A DNA stretch of 64,000 bases from Cladobotryum mycophilum (Eukaryota; Ascomycota; Sordariomycetes; Hypocreales; Hypocreaceae): positions 992,001 to 1,056,000 of the forward strand of contig JAVFKD010000002.1 in NCBI GenBank assembly GCA_036429605.1, in the 5' to 3' direction. This document shows, one piece after another, positions 1-11,369 of the stretch (the first letter of the stretch is position 1; every line of letters begins with the position of its first letter). The notes beneath the pieces were generated by a model that was given only the letters and a program-made list of their open reading frames with translations, made no database searches and was not told the origin of the DNA. The position numbers and the translations under genes were made by a program.

Positions 1-100
1 CCCCCAGTTCCATCTCGATTGTCTACGGCGCTAGAGGAGAATTCTCATCTTGACTAAACGGCAAGGGAAAGCCGTTTCGAATCTCAGTATTTGGCCTGCC

Positions 101-3100
101 ATGGCCTCCTCCACTGGTGAGGACTCCGTCTTGGTGGTTCTCAGCTATCTTTACCCGGCTCTTGTCTTTCTGTACTTCCTATCAACGTCTCTGATCGCCA
201 CTTGCACTCTGCAGGCCGCAAAGAGGGCGAAATGTGTTCAAGAAGAGCGCCCGAGCCGGCGGATCGTCACCTTGATCCTCGGCGTCTTCTTGTTCACACA
301 CCTCGCTCAAATCATCATCGTCGGCACGCAGGCGGCCGTCCATAAGGTGCCACCCGAGGAGCATATTGTCATTCACCATTTGTCATGTATTCTTGTCTTC
401 GGTATCCTGCTTATTCGACTGGTGGAGTCCGATTACGTCGTGTGGTACCCGTTCCGTGGTGCCTGGTTCATCTCATTTCCATTTGAGCTCCTCATGACTG
501 CTTTGGCTGCCGTCAAGGTAAGTCAGGTCCGACTTGGTGGGTGCGGAATCACGTATTTCGCTCTCACCGCAACTCGATGTGCATCACTGGTTGTTCTGGT
601 GGTATGGACGTGCCTCGGCTTTTGGGTTGGAATCACTCCGCCAGGTTCAGACCAGGAAAGGGCTTCGCTACTACCCAAGACTACCGGAGACGACTCAACA
701 GCCCCCAAAAATACGACTAGTCCAGGATACGGTGCAACTCAGCGAGATGATGACGAAGAATCCGAGGGCTCTCCAGAATATAGTTGGGAGCGCAGAGATA
801 GAGAAGCCCGCGAAAGCATGGAGAAGCGATTGGAAGAAGTTGGCAATTGGTTCGAGTACACCAAGGGCTTCATGGTACGTTTCACTATATTCGGCTTGGG
901 ATCAGTCACATCTGCATGGAAACTCCGTAGCTCAATTTACTAACCTATAACAGATTTTGTTTCCCTATGTTTGGCCAGTTGGAAACAATCGTCTTCAGCT
1001 TCGCGCAGCAGCAGTTGTTCTTTGTCTGTTTACCTCCAATGCTCTGCATCTGCTGATTCCGCGGCAAACCGGTATCATTATGGACACACTCAGCGGCTCA
1101 GGCTCCAATAGTCCATGGACCGCCGTCATCGTCTTTGCGCTTCTGCGTCTGGCAGCTTCCGAATCCGGCATCGAACTTGTCCGCCAATGGCTGTGGGTCC
1201 CTGTCAAGTACTACTCCCAAGACGCTCTCACTCGGGCTTCATACTCTCACATGATGCACCTTTCCGCCGATTTCCATGACTCTAAGAGCTCTTCGGATAT
1301 GTTGATGGCTATTCAGGGTGGAAGTGCGGTATCCAATGCGGTCGAGAGCATCTTGTTGCAGGCGGTCCCTATGCTGGTTGACATGTGCATCGCAGTCGTC
1401 TATCTTTCAATCACTTTTGGACCGTACGAGGGATTGATCACCGTCGCGACTGGCTCCATTTTCATCGTTTTCGCCACCCGACTAGTGGCGGAGTCCAAGT
1501 CCGCCAGCCGAAAGCGCATCAACGCCATGTACCAAGAGTACTACATCCGGCACTCTGGTTTGATTGGCTGGCAAACCGTCAGTTCCTTCAATCAAATTGG
1601 GTATGAAGATAACCGACATGCTAATGCCGTAACAAATCGTTGGCTTAAGGAGCAACAATACGTTATGAGTTGGTATGTCTCGATTGCCTTCCAGACCATT
1701 GTTCTCACATGTGGCCTCATGGCGAGCGCATTCTTGGCGGTCTATCGGATCAACAATGGACAGGCTACATCTGGTCAATTCGCTATGCTTCTGATGTATT
1801 GGGCACAGCTTACATCTCCTCTCCAGTTCTTTGCCAGATTGGGAAAGAACATGAGCGATGATTTCATTGATGCAGAACGACTCCTCGATGTCATGAAAAC
1901 CAAGCCCTCGGTCGAGAATCGGAAGGGCGCCCGACCCCTCAAGTTCGTCTCTGGCGAAGTTGAATTTGACAACGTTTGTTTCAGCTACGACAAGAAGAAG
2001 GAAATCATCAGCGAAGTCAACCTGCAGATTCCTGCTGGCATGACTGTGGCTTTTGTGGGAGCAACTGGAGCCGGCAAATCGACGCTTCTTAAACTTCTCG
2101 ACCGCTTCTACGATGTTACATCTGGCAGTGTCAAGATTGATGGACAAGATATTCGTGAAGTTGATCTCTTTAGGTAAGATGGTATTCCGATATTTCAGAG
2201 TCTTAGTCTTCGGTACTAATTTCGTTCAGTCTCCGGGACCGGATTGGCATCGTACCACAGAACCCAATTCTGTTTGACGACTCCATCATGAACAACGTAC
2301 GCTACGGCAGGATTACCGCGAGTGACGAGGAGGTGTTCGAAGCATGCCGGGCTGCTAGCATCCATGATAAGATTCTTGGGTTCACTAATGGTTGGTTTCT
2401 CATATTAGCCGGATGCAAAAAATGCTAACAATGGCTGCAGGCTATGAAACGCGAGTCGGTGAACGTGGAGTGTGAGTTTTGCATCCACCCTTTCTCCCAA
2501 TGCCCGATCTAACTTTAGCAGGAAACTCTCCGGAGGCGAGCTCCAACGTGTTGCCATTGCCCGAGCAATCTTGAAGCAGCCAGACATCGTTCTGCTTGAT
2601 GAGGCTACTAGTGCTGTAGACACGGATACCGAGCAGCAGATTCAACGCTCCTTTAAGAGACTCTGTCAAGGTCGCACGACATTTATTGTAGCGTAAGTGC
2701 ACATGCTGCAAAACTAATGCGTATTAAGCTAACCCGACGCAGTCATCGACTTTCGACCATTATGAATGCCGACCGTATTGTCGTGGTGGAGCATGGGAAG
2801 ATTATTGAGCAAGGTTCTCACAGCGAGCTCATTGTAGCTAATGGAAGATATGCCGACTTGTGGTCAAAACAAATCTTCATCAAGCCTCAGGACGATATCG
2901 ACGCGGTAAAGGCTCTCGACGACCTGAAGACGCTAGCCAATGATTCTTGCTCGGAAACCACTTCCTCGGAAGAACGCGACGCGCAGGTCGATAAGACCGG
3001 GAGTGAGTCGCGGAGTACCGAGGCTACCGATGCGGAAGGGGATGCGTCAACTCCGAAGCAGCATCAGAAGGAGGTAAATTCTGCCGCAGGATTGAAATCC

Positions 3101-4179
3101 GGGGAGGACACCGACGGGTCTTCTTAGGGATCCCGCTTGAATCCTGTGGCACCAGAATTCACCCCACAAGCTTTGAAGGCCCCAACAGCTAATCCTGAAG
3201 CGTCTTCTACTAAGCAAAAGCTTGATGGTTCAGTTGGCACATCTGGGGCTTAGGCAGCCTCTAGATATTATGGCAGATGGTCAGATGATGTCGCAGAAGT
3301 TGCACACAATCATGCTGTGAGCGCCTCAACCAAGGCGCTCGAGAAACAACATGAACGCGGGTCATACGATGCCCATGCCAGATCTTCCGGAGATACTGAA
3401 CAGAGCAGTCTCTTTAAGGGACGGAACCACCATGTACCGGGGCCCAAAGTGCTTGACTGTGAGCGGCCTTGCACCAATGAGACTCTGCATTAGAAATGCT
3501 GACCCTGCAGCCTCAGGTCATAGTTCTTTGCGAGGCTCAGAGACAGACGTTGCTTCGGATGTTGTGTCGGATACAGATCAAGTTCTGTTTAAACATCCAC
3601 GTTACTCTCGCCGTGTGCAATCCAAAAGCGAGCCATCACACTCATCCCAAGACTCGGACGTGGCAGAGTTTCCTACATCTACCAATCACACCGCACTAGA
3701 CGCGGGGCTATCTGTATGTTTGTTAGCTCTCTTGGTCATGCTTGGCGTATATCTAATAGGCATAATAGGTGCAGCGTCGTGTGTCGGCTCCAACAAGCCA
3801 GGGAACCACTGGACTGTCCCTGATTCCCAAACCAAATAGTCGACTCTCAACAGTTTTGAAGCAGATGCCAACTATTCACGACGGTCCCGGGGAGGACAGG
3901 CATTCAGGGCCATGTAGCCCCGTTCGTAAAGCGGGCACTGTGAACATGGTCGACATTGTTACAGTGATGGCCAACGAGAAAATGAACAAAAACAACACAG
4001 CAATCCCTGCCACCGGAAATGAGAATGAGCCACCATCGAAGATGGTGGGAAATCCAATAGCAACAAGTTCGCGCGGCAATCGAGGTGTCCGGCGCCAACG
4101 AGGCGGGTCACTTCGTGGACGTCGTGGTCGTCTAGTACGAGCCACTCCGTCATCATCCCGAGCAAATCAGGACCCATGA
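101..4179 (+). CDS. hmt1: HMT1-type vacuolar heavy-metal ABC half-transporter with long C-terminal tail
   Basis: ABC exporter of the HMT1/ABCB6 family, which in fungi moves metal-thiol complexes into the vacuole. An N-terminal membrane extension (exon 1, ATG at 101) precedes a six-helix ABC membrane domain and one nucleotide-binding domain: Walker A GATGAGKST near residue 627, signature LSGGELQR near 732, Walker B IVLLDEATS near 752, H-loop His near 788. Core introns: 875-953, 2174-2229, 2391-2440, 2472-2518, 2693-2742. A TAG at 3125 would end a 914-residue protein. However, that TAG is itself the acceptor of an in-phase 54-nt intron (donor GTAAAT at 3074), and coding continues through introns near 3228-3284 (weak), 3459-3510 and 3714-3768 (both good) to a stop at 4179, giving about 1,192 residues. 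The tail is hydrophilic, with a PAM2-like motif and an Arg/Gly-rich end. Family is certain; the tail model is inferred from frame and splice signals. Confidence 0.85.
3131..3175 (+). other. PAM2-like motif encoded in the hmt1 tail
   Basis: Codons following the TAG at 3125 read SRLNPVAPEFTPQAL. This fits the PAM2 pattern (Leu-Asn-Pro, then Ala, then Glu-Phe, then Pro) that binds the MLLE domain of poly(A)-binding protein. It is translated only if the 54-nt intron 3074-3127 is removed. The match is by eye. Confidence 0.5.
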
Positions 4180-4661
4180 CCTAGACAGGGAATGGAAGAA
4201 ATGTATTAATTGAAATTAGCATTATTATTGACATGTGGAAATGACTGTCACGGTGCGACCTCTGGCAAATTTCTTACCATGGAGGTATCATGGGGTTGGA
4301 GGGATTCATGTGCGATGATGATAATGATGATATGCATAGACAAAAAGGATTAGGGCGGACAAGATGCTTTCTTTGAGCACGCGAGAAAAATATCGACCTC
4401 GATTTATAACTTTAAACGACTTCTCACTTGTACATTTACTACAACATGGACATAAGAACAGATATTACGATAGAAGGAACACGAGAGTCCAGGCTTTGCT
4501 AGCACTCTATTTTATTTCATTAAATGAGATTCGTTTTCATGACCCTCCCGCCTGCTACCCAGGTATCTCTAAGTTCATGATTGAAGAAAAATGTATCATG
4601 TTCCGTAACCTATAAAACTCATTGCCTAGTAAGAAACAAAAACCTCTCTTCCTTCTGTTGT
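4180..4661. other. Tail-to-tail intergenic region between hmt1 and SGT2
   Basis: The 482 bases between two convergent genes hold both 3' untranslated regions. AT-rich stretches and GATGATGATAATGATGATAT-type runs occur near 4310-4335. I see no convincing coding or RNA gene. Confidence 0.5.
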
Positions 4662-6131
4662 TTACCTTGGGGGAGGAGGGCCACCAGGAGCACCGCCGTT
4701 ACCGCCCATCATGTTTCTAGCCCTATGAAGAAAGTATTAGCAAGGAAACAAATAGGGGAGATGGAAGAGGGGGAGAGTAGAGGCGACTAAAGAGAGAGAA
4801 AAACTTACATATCAGCGATATTAGGGTCGGACATCAAGGCGCCCAGGTCGGGCATGCCGCCTCCGCTACCAAACTGGTTGGCCATCTCCCGCAGCCTAGG
4901 GTTGCTCATGAGGTTGTTCATCAAGTCGGGGTTGCTCATCAGGTTCTGGGCCATGCTGGCGAACATGGGGTTGCTCATGATGGAGCCCAGGTCGGGCATG
5001 CCACCGGCACCACCGGCACCACCAGCACCAGCGCCGCCGCCGCCGAACATGCCTGCCAGGCTGGCTAGATCGGGCATGCCGCCACCGGGAGCACCGCCGC
5101 CGGGAGCGGAGCGGGAGAGGTTGTCCTGGTCAGACTCGAGTTCCTCGACGCGGCGCTTGGCTGTCTCGAAGCCCTTCTTCATGGCCTCTGAGCCTCCGTT
5201 TCCTTCATGCTCGATGCCCTGGCGGTAGGCGTCCATGGCTCCCTTGGGGTCACCGAGAGCGAAACGGGCGAGGCCGAGACGAGACCAAGCCTTGGTGTAT
5301 GAAGGGTCAACGGCGACGGCAGCCTCGGCGTCGATCCTTGCGGAACCGTGGTCCTTGTTGGCGGAGTGGGCGGCGGCGCGGTTGGATAGGAAGACGGCGT
5401 TGGTGGGGTGCAGGCCGAGGGCCTGGGTGTAGAGGTCAATGGCGGAAGCGTAGTCCTTTTGCGCCATGGCGGCGTTTCCTTTGCTCTTCAGACCCTCTGC
5501 CTCTTTCTTCTGGGCGTCGGATGGCTCATTTGAAGCGGGAGGGGGCGCAGAGGCACCAGCAACGCCATCAGCAGGGACAGAGGAGGAGGGGGCGGCAGAG
5601 GAAGAGGAAGAAGAAGTGTTGCTGGACTTGAGTTTCTCGTAGACGCTGTAGATTTGGAGGAGGGACTGGGAGCCTATGGCGGCCTGGAGGGCGGAGGTGT
5701 CTGCCGGGTCGATCTTGAAGGACTCTGCGATGCAGTTGATGGCCACGTCGATGGAGTCCTTGTCCTCGGCGGTGAGGGTGCCGTCGGTGGAGGAGGTGGA
5801 GAGGAAGTCGCAGATGGCGAGCGCGAGGCGCTGCTTGGAGGACTGTTGGGAGGCCTAAGGAATCGTGATGAAGGAAATTTCTACGTCAGTAAAAGATAAT
5901 AAAAAATTAAAAATTAAAAAATATTAAAATATAGAAATAACAAAATAGGAAGCATGAATATGAATATAAATATGCAAACATTTGTTCAAGACTATCATGG
6001 GATTTCTTTCTTTTTTTTCTGGGGGGGGAGGCTGCTCCGAGTACGGTAGATGGATGCACAACGGAAACAAGCAGGCGGGGTGATGGCGGGGCAACCAGGG
6101 AAAGAGAAAAAAGAAGGGAAAATCATACCAT
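4662..6131 (-). CDS. SGT2: Sgt2-like TPR co-chaperone of tail-anchored protein targeting
   Basis: Small glutamine-rich TPR protein that in yeast hands tail-anchored membrane proteins to the Get4/Get5-Get3 pathway and binds Hsp70/Hsp90 through its TPRs. The model has three exons: ATG alone (6129-6131), 4809-5854 and 4662-4722, with introns 5855-6128 (274 nt) and 4723-4808, giving 369 residues. The N-terminal dimerisation region (residues about 2-80, starting ASQQSSKQRLALAICDFL) joins via a Ser/Ala/Pro linker to three TPR units (about 118-222). A Gly/Met-rich C-terminus follows, with repeated MPDL and MSNP motifs typical of the client-binding domain. The start codon is the last triplet of exon 1, directly followed by GTATGA. 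This restores the expected Sgt2 N-terminus, which is why I chose it. Family confidence is high. Confidence 0.92.
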
Positions 6132-6994
6132 AGCAGCAAAAACGTACAGGTGCGAGCTACACGAAGCTTCAAGTGCAGCAAGATGATAGTATATAGAGAG
6201 AAAAGTTATCAGGAGCCCGTGTTTAAGGGATGGCGTAGACTGGGAGAGAGAGGGAGTGGGAGGGAGGGAAAGGGGGAGAGAGAGAGAGAGAGAGGGAGAG
6301 ACCCCGCGGAGGGACGAGGCCGCTGCTCTTTGTGTTTTCCATGTGACGCTAACCGGAAGGGGTACTAGTAGGGTGGAAATTTCAATGGACTTTAACTGGG
6401 AGTTTTGTTCTATAAAGTACGGAGTAGATGATGCTGATGATGATGATGATGATGGTGGTGATGATGGAATAGAGAGATAGGATTCTTTGTCCTTGAAAGT
6501 GGAACCATTCAAGATTCCATGTGTCCATCATTCGATAGTAAATAAATAAACACAAGATTTGAAGCATTGATCAACGTGTTGATGTTACCAAGATGTAACC
6601 CTTCATCTATAGGAATAACATGCACACTATACTCTACATCGGATAATGCATCAACGTAGGACCAAAACAAAGAAATCATAGTTCAGTGAACAATTCCAGC
6701 TGTTTCCATGAAATATCGTAAAATACACTCACTCGTCTCCAACACGCCTAGAAGCAAACAAAAAGTCGTCACACACACCCACACAACACACCCCCTTAGC
6801 CCTTTCTCGCCAACAGCACATACATAATCTATGAATATTATTAATTTCTTCCGTTTACCAAAAATCCAATTCCAACCCATGCTTTCCATGCTTCGCCGTT
6901 CCTGTTCCCGTGCCCGTCCTTGTTACTGTTACTGTTACTGTTACTATTCACGCTCATGTTCATATTCATGTTCCCGACGCAGCATTGTCAGAGC
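6132..6994. other. Intergenic region with GA, GAT and GTTACT repeats
   Basis: Contains the SGT2 5' region and the downstream flank of the RING-CH gene. Visible features are a purine GA/GGGA tract (about 6241-6302), a GAT-rich run (about 6428-6468), a TACGGAGTA motif (6418-6426) and a GTTACT run (about 6922-6945). No gene is seen. Confidence 0.5.
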
Positions 6995-8614
6995 TTAGTT
7001 TGATTTGCGCCGCTTCCTTTCCACATTCTTGACTCGCCGGTTGTTCATGGCCGCCACCTTGCGAGACTTGCTATACAGTCGCAACACGTCGTTGAGGACA
7101 ATGTATAGACACCCACCTACTAAGCTGCGTCCCCATTGCTGCTGCAACAACCCAGGTCGAGCTGCCATCCGCGCAAACAACGGGTTCCTTGGCGTTGCAG
7201 TCCAGGACCGTGGCAATATGAGCCGTAGAGCCTCGCCCATGGCATACGAGATGCCTGGCAGGAGAAGAGCACTGACAATCGAGTTGGATACATTGGAAAG
7301 GAGTCCACCAAGTCCGAGGCGTCTAGCCGGCGGCGCTTGGGGGGCCTCATGCTGGCCAGCAGGTCGCTGTTGCTCTCCTGCGACAGCATGAGCTGGCCCC
7401 TGATGTTGGCGGTGGTCTTGTTGCTCTTGAGCAGCCCCGTTCTGCCCGTTCATTTCCTCTTCCTCTTCAAATTCCTCCACGACCAGCTCAACCATGATGT
7501 CCCCATCATCCCCTTGCTCGTTGACATGTATTTCTTGGTGAACCCTGGGTGCCGCGATATGGTTGTTACCTATAATGTGCTCCTCCTCATCCGGATCCAA
7601 AACGTCCAGGATGTTCTGTAGGAGGCCAATGAATCCACCCTCTCCCTGGCGTTGGGGGTTGGGCCGGTTGTTACGAGCGGCAGGAGCGTCTGACGAATCG
7701 AGAGGCGGAAGACCCATGATCTGCCTGTTAAGCTTCACCTCGTAGGGCAGAACGAAATCCTTCCAGAAGTTCCAGTACATTCTCCGTATTATGGGGAGTG
7801 CAACCATTGCCAGCCGGGGGGACGGTGGCCAAGTCAAAAAGTTTTCATCTCGAATCATGGTAAAGACTCCGTACTGCAGATACAAAAAGAGAGACCCACT
7901 AGTCAGTCCAATGTCATGGGTTTTTTGTGCAAGGGGGAAAGAGAGAGAGAAAGGGAAAGAAAAAGAAAAAAGTTGGCTTACAATCGATGCTGATTGCATA
8001 AAGTACTTGTTGCTCAGACCCGGGAGCAGCTGGCTCACCAACAAGGTAGGGGCAACATTCATCAAAACCAGGGCATTCATAACACGCTGCTTTGCGAACT
8101 TGACCACGCCCGGCCCCCTGCCATCAACAGGCATATCCGGCCCAAACATGAACTTGATCAGCTCCTCCTTGCCCGCAAAGGTCCATAGCGCTACCGCTCC
8201 ATACATCTGCAAGCTGAACTGAACGCCGACCGACATACCGGTAAGGAGTATGAAGGGGCTTGCCTTTGTAAACTTTTTCTGAAAGGCATCGTGTAGAGAG
8301 GCAATGGGATCCCAAGGGCCTTCGAGCGTGATTGGGGCCTTGCAGACAGGGCACTGGAGAGGCTTGTTGGAGCGTTCGCAGTCGGTGACCCATGATAGCA
8401 TGCAGTCCTGGTGTGCTTCTAGCGTGCAGGGGCATGGATCGACCCATGAGCCCTTGGGGTCGGTAGGCTCCTCATCCGTAAGGCATATAAAGCATCGTCG
8501 TAGCGAGTCGTCTGATCGGTCGACTGCTGTGGTGGACTGTCTAACCAACGATGGGAACGGCATTTCGGTGTCGTTTTTCGATGAGGGACAGGAGTTTGTG
8601 TTGTCTGCATCCAT
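6995..8614 (-). CDS. RING-CH (RINGv) membrane E3 ubiquitin ligase, MARCH-type
   Basis: Two exons (7982-8614 and 6995-7873; intron 7874-7981, GTAAGC...CTGCAG, 108 nt and open in frame, so it can be mistaken for coding) give 503 residues. Residues 41-91 form a C4HC3 RING-CH finger: C41, C44, C61, C63, H68, C71, C88, C91, with Trp75 after the sixth ligand. This arrangement recruits an E2 and is found in MARCH and Doa10 ligases, most of them membrane-bound. Several hydrophobic segments follow, including PFILLTGMSVGVQFSLQMYG and NALVLMNVAPTLLVSQLLPG, and another lies near the C-terminus. An acidic and Gln-rich stretch sits between them and the protein ends in a basic cluster. A four-helix MARCH5-like organelle ligase is possible; substrate and membrane are unknown. 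Confidence 0.85.
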   Translation of the reverse strand: MDADNTNSCPSSKNDTEMPFPSLVRQSTTAVDRSDDSLRRCFICLTDEEPTDPKGSWVDPCPCTLEAHQDCMLSWVTDCERSNKPLQCPVCKAPITLEGPWDPIASLHDAFQKKFTKASPFILLTGMSVGVQFSLQMYGAVALWTFAGKEELIKFMFGPDMPVDGRGPGVVKFAKQRVMNALVLMNVAPTLLVSQLLPGLSNKYFMQSASIVSQLFSFSFPFSLSFPLAQKTHDIGLTSGSLFLYLQYGVFTMIRDENFLTWPPSPRLAMVALPIIRRMYWNFWKDFVLPYEVKLNRQIMGLPPLDSSDAPAARNNRPNPQRQGEGGFIGLLQNILDVLDPDEEEHIIGNNHIAAPRVHQEIHVNEQGDDGDIMVELVVEEFEEEEEMNGQNGAAQEQQDHRQHQGPAHAVAGEQQRPAGQHEAPQAPPARRLGLGGLLSNVSNSIVSALLLPGISYAMGEALRLILPRSWTATPRNPLFARMAARPGLLQQQWGRSLVGGCLYIVLNDVLRLYSKSRKVAAMNNRRVKNVERKRRKSN

Positions 8615-8840
8615 GCTTATGCGAGTGGCTGCAGTAGCTCTGTGAGAGTGAGAGAGAGCGAGAGGCGTGGTGAGAGATTAGAGATAATGAGAGGGGAGGG
8701 GGTTATCGAGAGGTAAGCATTGGATCGTTCGCGCAGGGGGTAGCAAGCTGAGGAGAAGACGCAGGAAGGACGACAACGGGCGTTTGGACGAGAACGATGT
8801 ATGCAGTAAACAGGAACAAAAGGAGAGAAGAGGGAAGAGG

Positions 8841-8872
8841 GTATCGTATTGTATTGTATTGTATCGTATCGT
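8841..8872. repeat. Pentanucleotide tandem GTATT/GTATC
   Basis: About six 5-nt units, GTATC and GTATT interspersed, in the upstream region of the RING-CH gene. Read directly from the sequence. Confidence 0.8.
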
Positions 8873-10040
8873 AACAGGTAGTAGCAGCAATAATAGTCGC
8901 GTTTTGAATTCAAATATGAATGGAAAAGGCGGATGCTGTACGTCTCGGTCGGTCGGTCTGTCTGTTTGAGGGTGCGATGATGATTCCAAGGCTGGTGTTC
9001 CGAGGCAACGTGATTGATGTCAGTGTCCCGCCTCAGTGAATTGGCCCAACCAATCAGCGGCTGCCAACGGATTTAGTAATAGGGCTCCACATGTCAATTC
9101 AGGGGATCTGCACAGACGGTTCTGCAACAAACGACGGAGCGCTGAACAGTGAACAGCACTATTACAAGTAGTAGATGCAGACTTGTGAAGAATTGTTTCA
9201 CTCCAAGGCGAGTTTGCTATTTTATCTAATCTGAAATACCATTAGTCACGATGACCTCACACTAGAAAGAGAAGAAGAAGAAGGAGAAGAGGAAAGAAAG
9301 ACCCAAAAAAAACATCAAGACAAAAAGATCATGTATCGCAGCGAACAAGTACAAACCCGACCCCTCCATGGAGATGACTCCGTTGAGCTGATGATATCCA
9401 CATAGCATCACCAACCATCACATGATGATGGCGCAAGAACGATGTCTCTTCAACGGTTTAGCCAAGACTGATCCAACTTTCGCTTTCAGCCTGTCTGTTT
9501 GAGAATGGGCCGCCGGGCCAAATTTATAGCGCGCGGAGCACTGCCGCCATCACCTTGTAACTGCTCAGGAGATCCTCCGGCAGGTCTCGGAGTGCATATT
9601 AAATCGTCGTCGTCTGTCTATGCCCCCATCCCAATATATACAGTCTGCAGAGTATATGATCCCGCAGTCCAATCTTGAGAAGAGTACCGGTTCTCAATCC
9701 CAACTCGGGCTGGTGTAAAATAAAACATCAGGGGCCATCGTCATCCCCAGCATCACCAACCTATAAAAGCCCATCCTCATTACATCATCCACTTGCATCA
9801 TCACGGTCAGCAAAACAACCTCAACCTGGCTCCAATAAAACAAGTCCCTTTTTTCATGTTCCACGACTGCTGTGATCCCATGTTCAATGTAGCCTGCCAT
9901 GGAAAACTCCCTCACTCAACTCAACTCCTTCAACCAGCTACCCATCTAGTCTCAACCCACTCCCGAATTGCGGTAGTATGAGCAAGTTTTCCTTCTCCTT
10001 TCGCGGCTGCGGCGCAGTCGATGTATGGATAGATGGATGG

Positions 10041-10072
10041 ATAGATAAATAAATAAATAAATAAATAAATAG
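10041..10072. repeat. Tetranucleotide tandem (TAAA)n
   Basis: About seven ATAA/TAAA units, roughly 135 nt upstream of the four-TM gene start, preceded by GGAT/AGAT units. Confidence 0.85.
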
Positions 10073-10207
10073 CTTGCAAAGCTCATAGGGTCCTTTAAAG
10101 TAACTTGCCCGGCAAAACCGTCACACACCCAGCGTTTAAACCGTGCCTCTGATTTGTCTGATTTCGTTCCATCGCCATCCAAAAAAAGAAAAAGAAAACA
10201 CGAAGCA

Positions 10208-11013
10208 ATGGCTCCTCTCGACGTCGTTGTTCAAAGAATCCTATTGGGCCTTGAGTTTTGCATCTCAGCTGCCGCCGCAGGGCACTTTGGATATGCTCAC
10301 TTTACATCTCTCGCTTCCAATGTGTGGGACGCCGAGGAATGCACCCTCGATTCGCAAGGTGGGCAGTGTTCGTCCGATGCGCCGCCAGAGACGGAGCATA
10401 TGTTGGCGGAAAGGTATGCTATAGTCCAGTCCCTACTCCCCCTTGGCTTCTTCATGTATTGTATGCGCTGACCATTTGGACATTCTCCCCCAAAAGAGTA
10501 CTCGACTCTGGTCTCGCCATCGCAGTGCTATCCCTCGTCGTCGTCGTTGCCCGGGTCGCCATGATGCGAATGAAATACTCCCCTCGATATACAAACATGT
10601 TCTACGACATGCTCTTGTGTTTCTTGTGGATAGTTACCACCACGAAACAAGCCATGGCTGTCGCCGCTACCTCCAATTCAGGCCGCATCGGAATCCTCCT
10701 CTGGCCTTTATACAACAAGAAGTGTGACGCCGTCACGGGAGGCAGCAGAGACTTCTGCCAGACAGCTCAGGCAGCTCTTGTAATTTCAATCCTGGCCTCT
10801 TTACTTTATTGTGGCAAACTGCTTGTCGCAATGTTCGAGCTGGCTGCTCTCGCGTTTGGTCTGAGGCCCAAGACAGACAACATGACAGTCACTGGCGTCG
10901 GGCGATATCGTGACACAGAAGAGCCCCGCGGTATGGAGGCGGTAGATACAGCGGACAAGGTGTATGCAGAGGCAATGAGCCCAGTACTAGCTTTCTTCCC
11001 AGAAGATATATAA
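10208..11013 (+). CDS. Predicted four-transmembrane protein (MARVEL-like topology)
   Basis: Two exons, 10208-10413 and 10497-11013, with an 83-nt intron (GTATGC donor, CTGAC branch, AAAAG acceptor), give 240 residues. The ATG at 10208 is the first in frame. Four hydrophobic segments are visible: QRILLGLEFCISAAAAGHFG; LAIAVLSLVVVVARVAMM; MFYDMLLCFLWIVTTTKQAM; and AALVISILASLLYCGKLLVA. The loop after the first helix carries two Cys and many acidic residues; the loop after the third has two Cys. The topology resembles fungal MARVEL-type membrane proteins, but I recognise no diagnostic motif, so the function is unknown. It ends 357 nt from the 3' end of the convergent metallothionein gene. Confidence 0.75.
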
Positions 11014-11369
11014 TCATCAGCATGGTTGTTGTAGGGGATAGACAATAATGATCAAGGGCAACGTAACGACTTTGAACGGCGGAGATGATGATATGGTATA
11101 ACCTTGCGTTATAATTTTACCAGATATGTAAACAAGGTCACGATAACAAGTAAGAGACGGGTAGAGAGAATGACATGTACCCGATATTTCAATTTATTAT
11201 TTCCTCGTCCCATGAGTCCATCTCAAGTGACAATTTATATCTGAAGAACATGATTTGTAAAGGAATGCCCAACAATTTCAGTTCCTCTCCAAAAGAGAAG
11301 AGCGAGTACCGCAATTCCCATCAACAAAAGTCATTCCATGGAGCGAGAAGAATGTATAAACCGAGTAGC
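11014..11369. other. Short tail-to-tail spacer
   Basis: The 356 bases between two convergent genes are AT-rich and hold their 3' ends; no further gene is seen. Confidence 0.5.

Larger units (their letters stand above)
8615..10207. other. Divergent intergenic region (promoters of RING-CH gene and four-TM gene)
   Basis: About 1.6 kb between divergently transcribed genes. A CCAATCA element lies at 9050-9056 and a purine-rich stretch at about 8640-8700. The GTATT/GTATC tandem is at 8841-8872 and the TAAA tandem at 10041-10072. Short open frames here have no supportive features. Confidence 0.45.
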
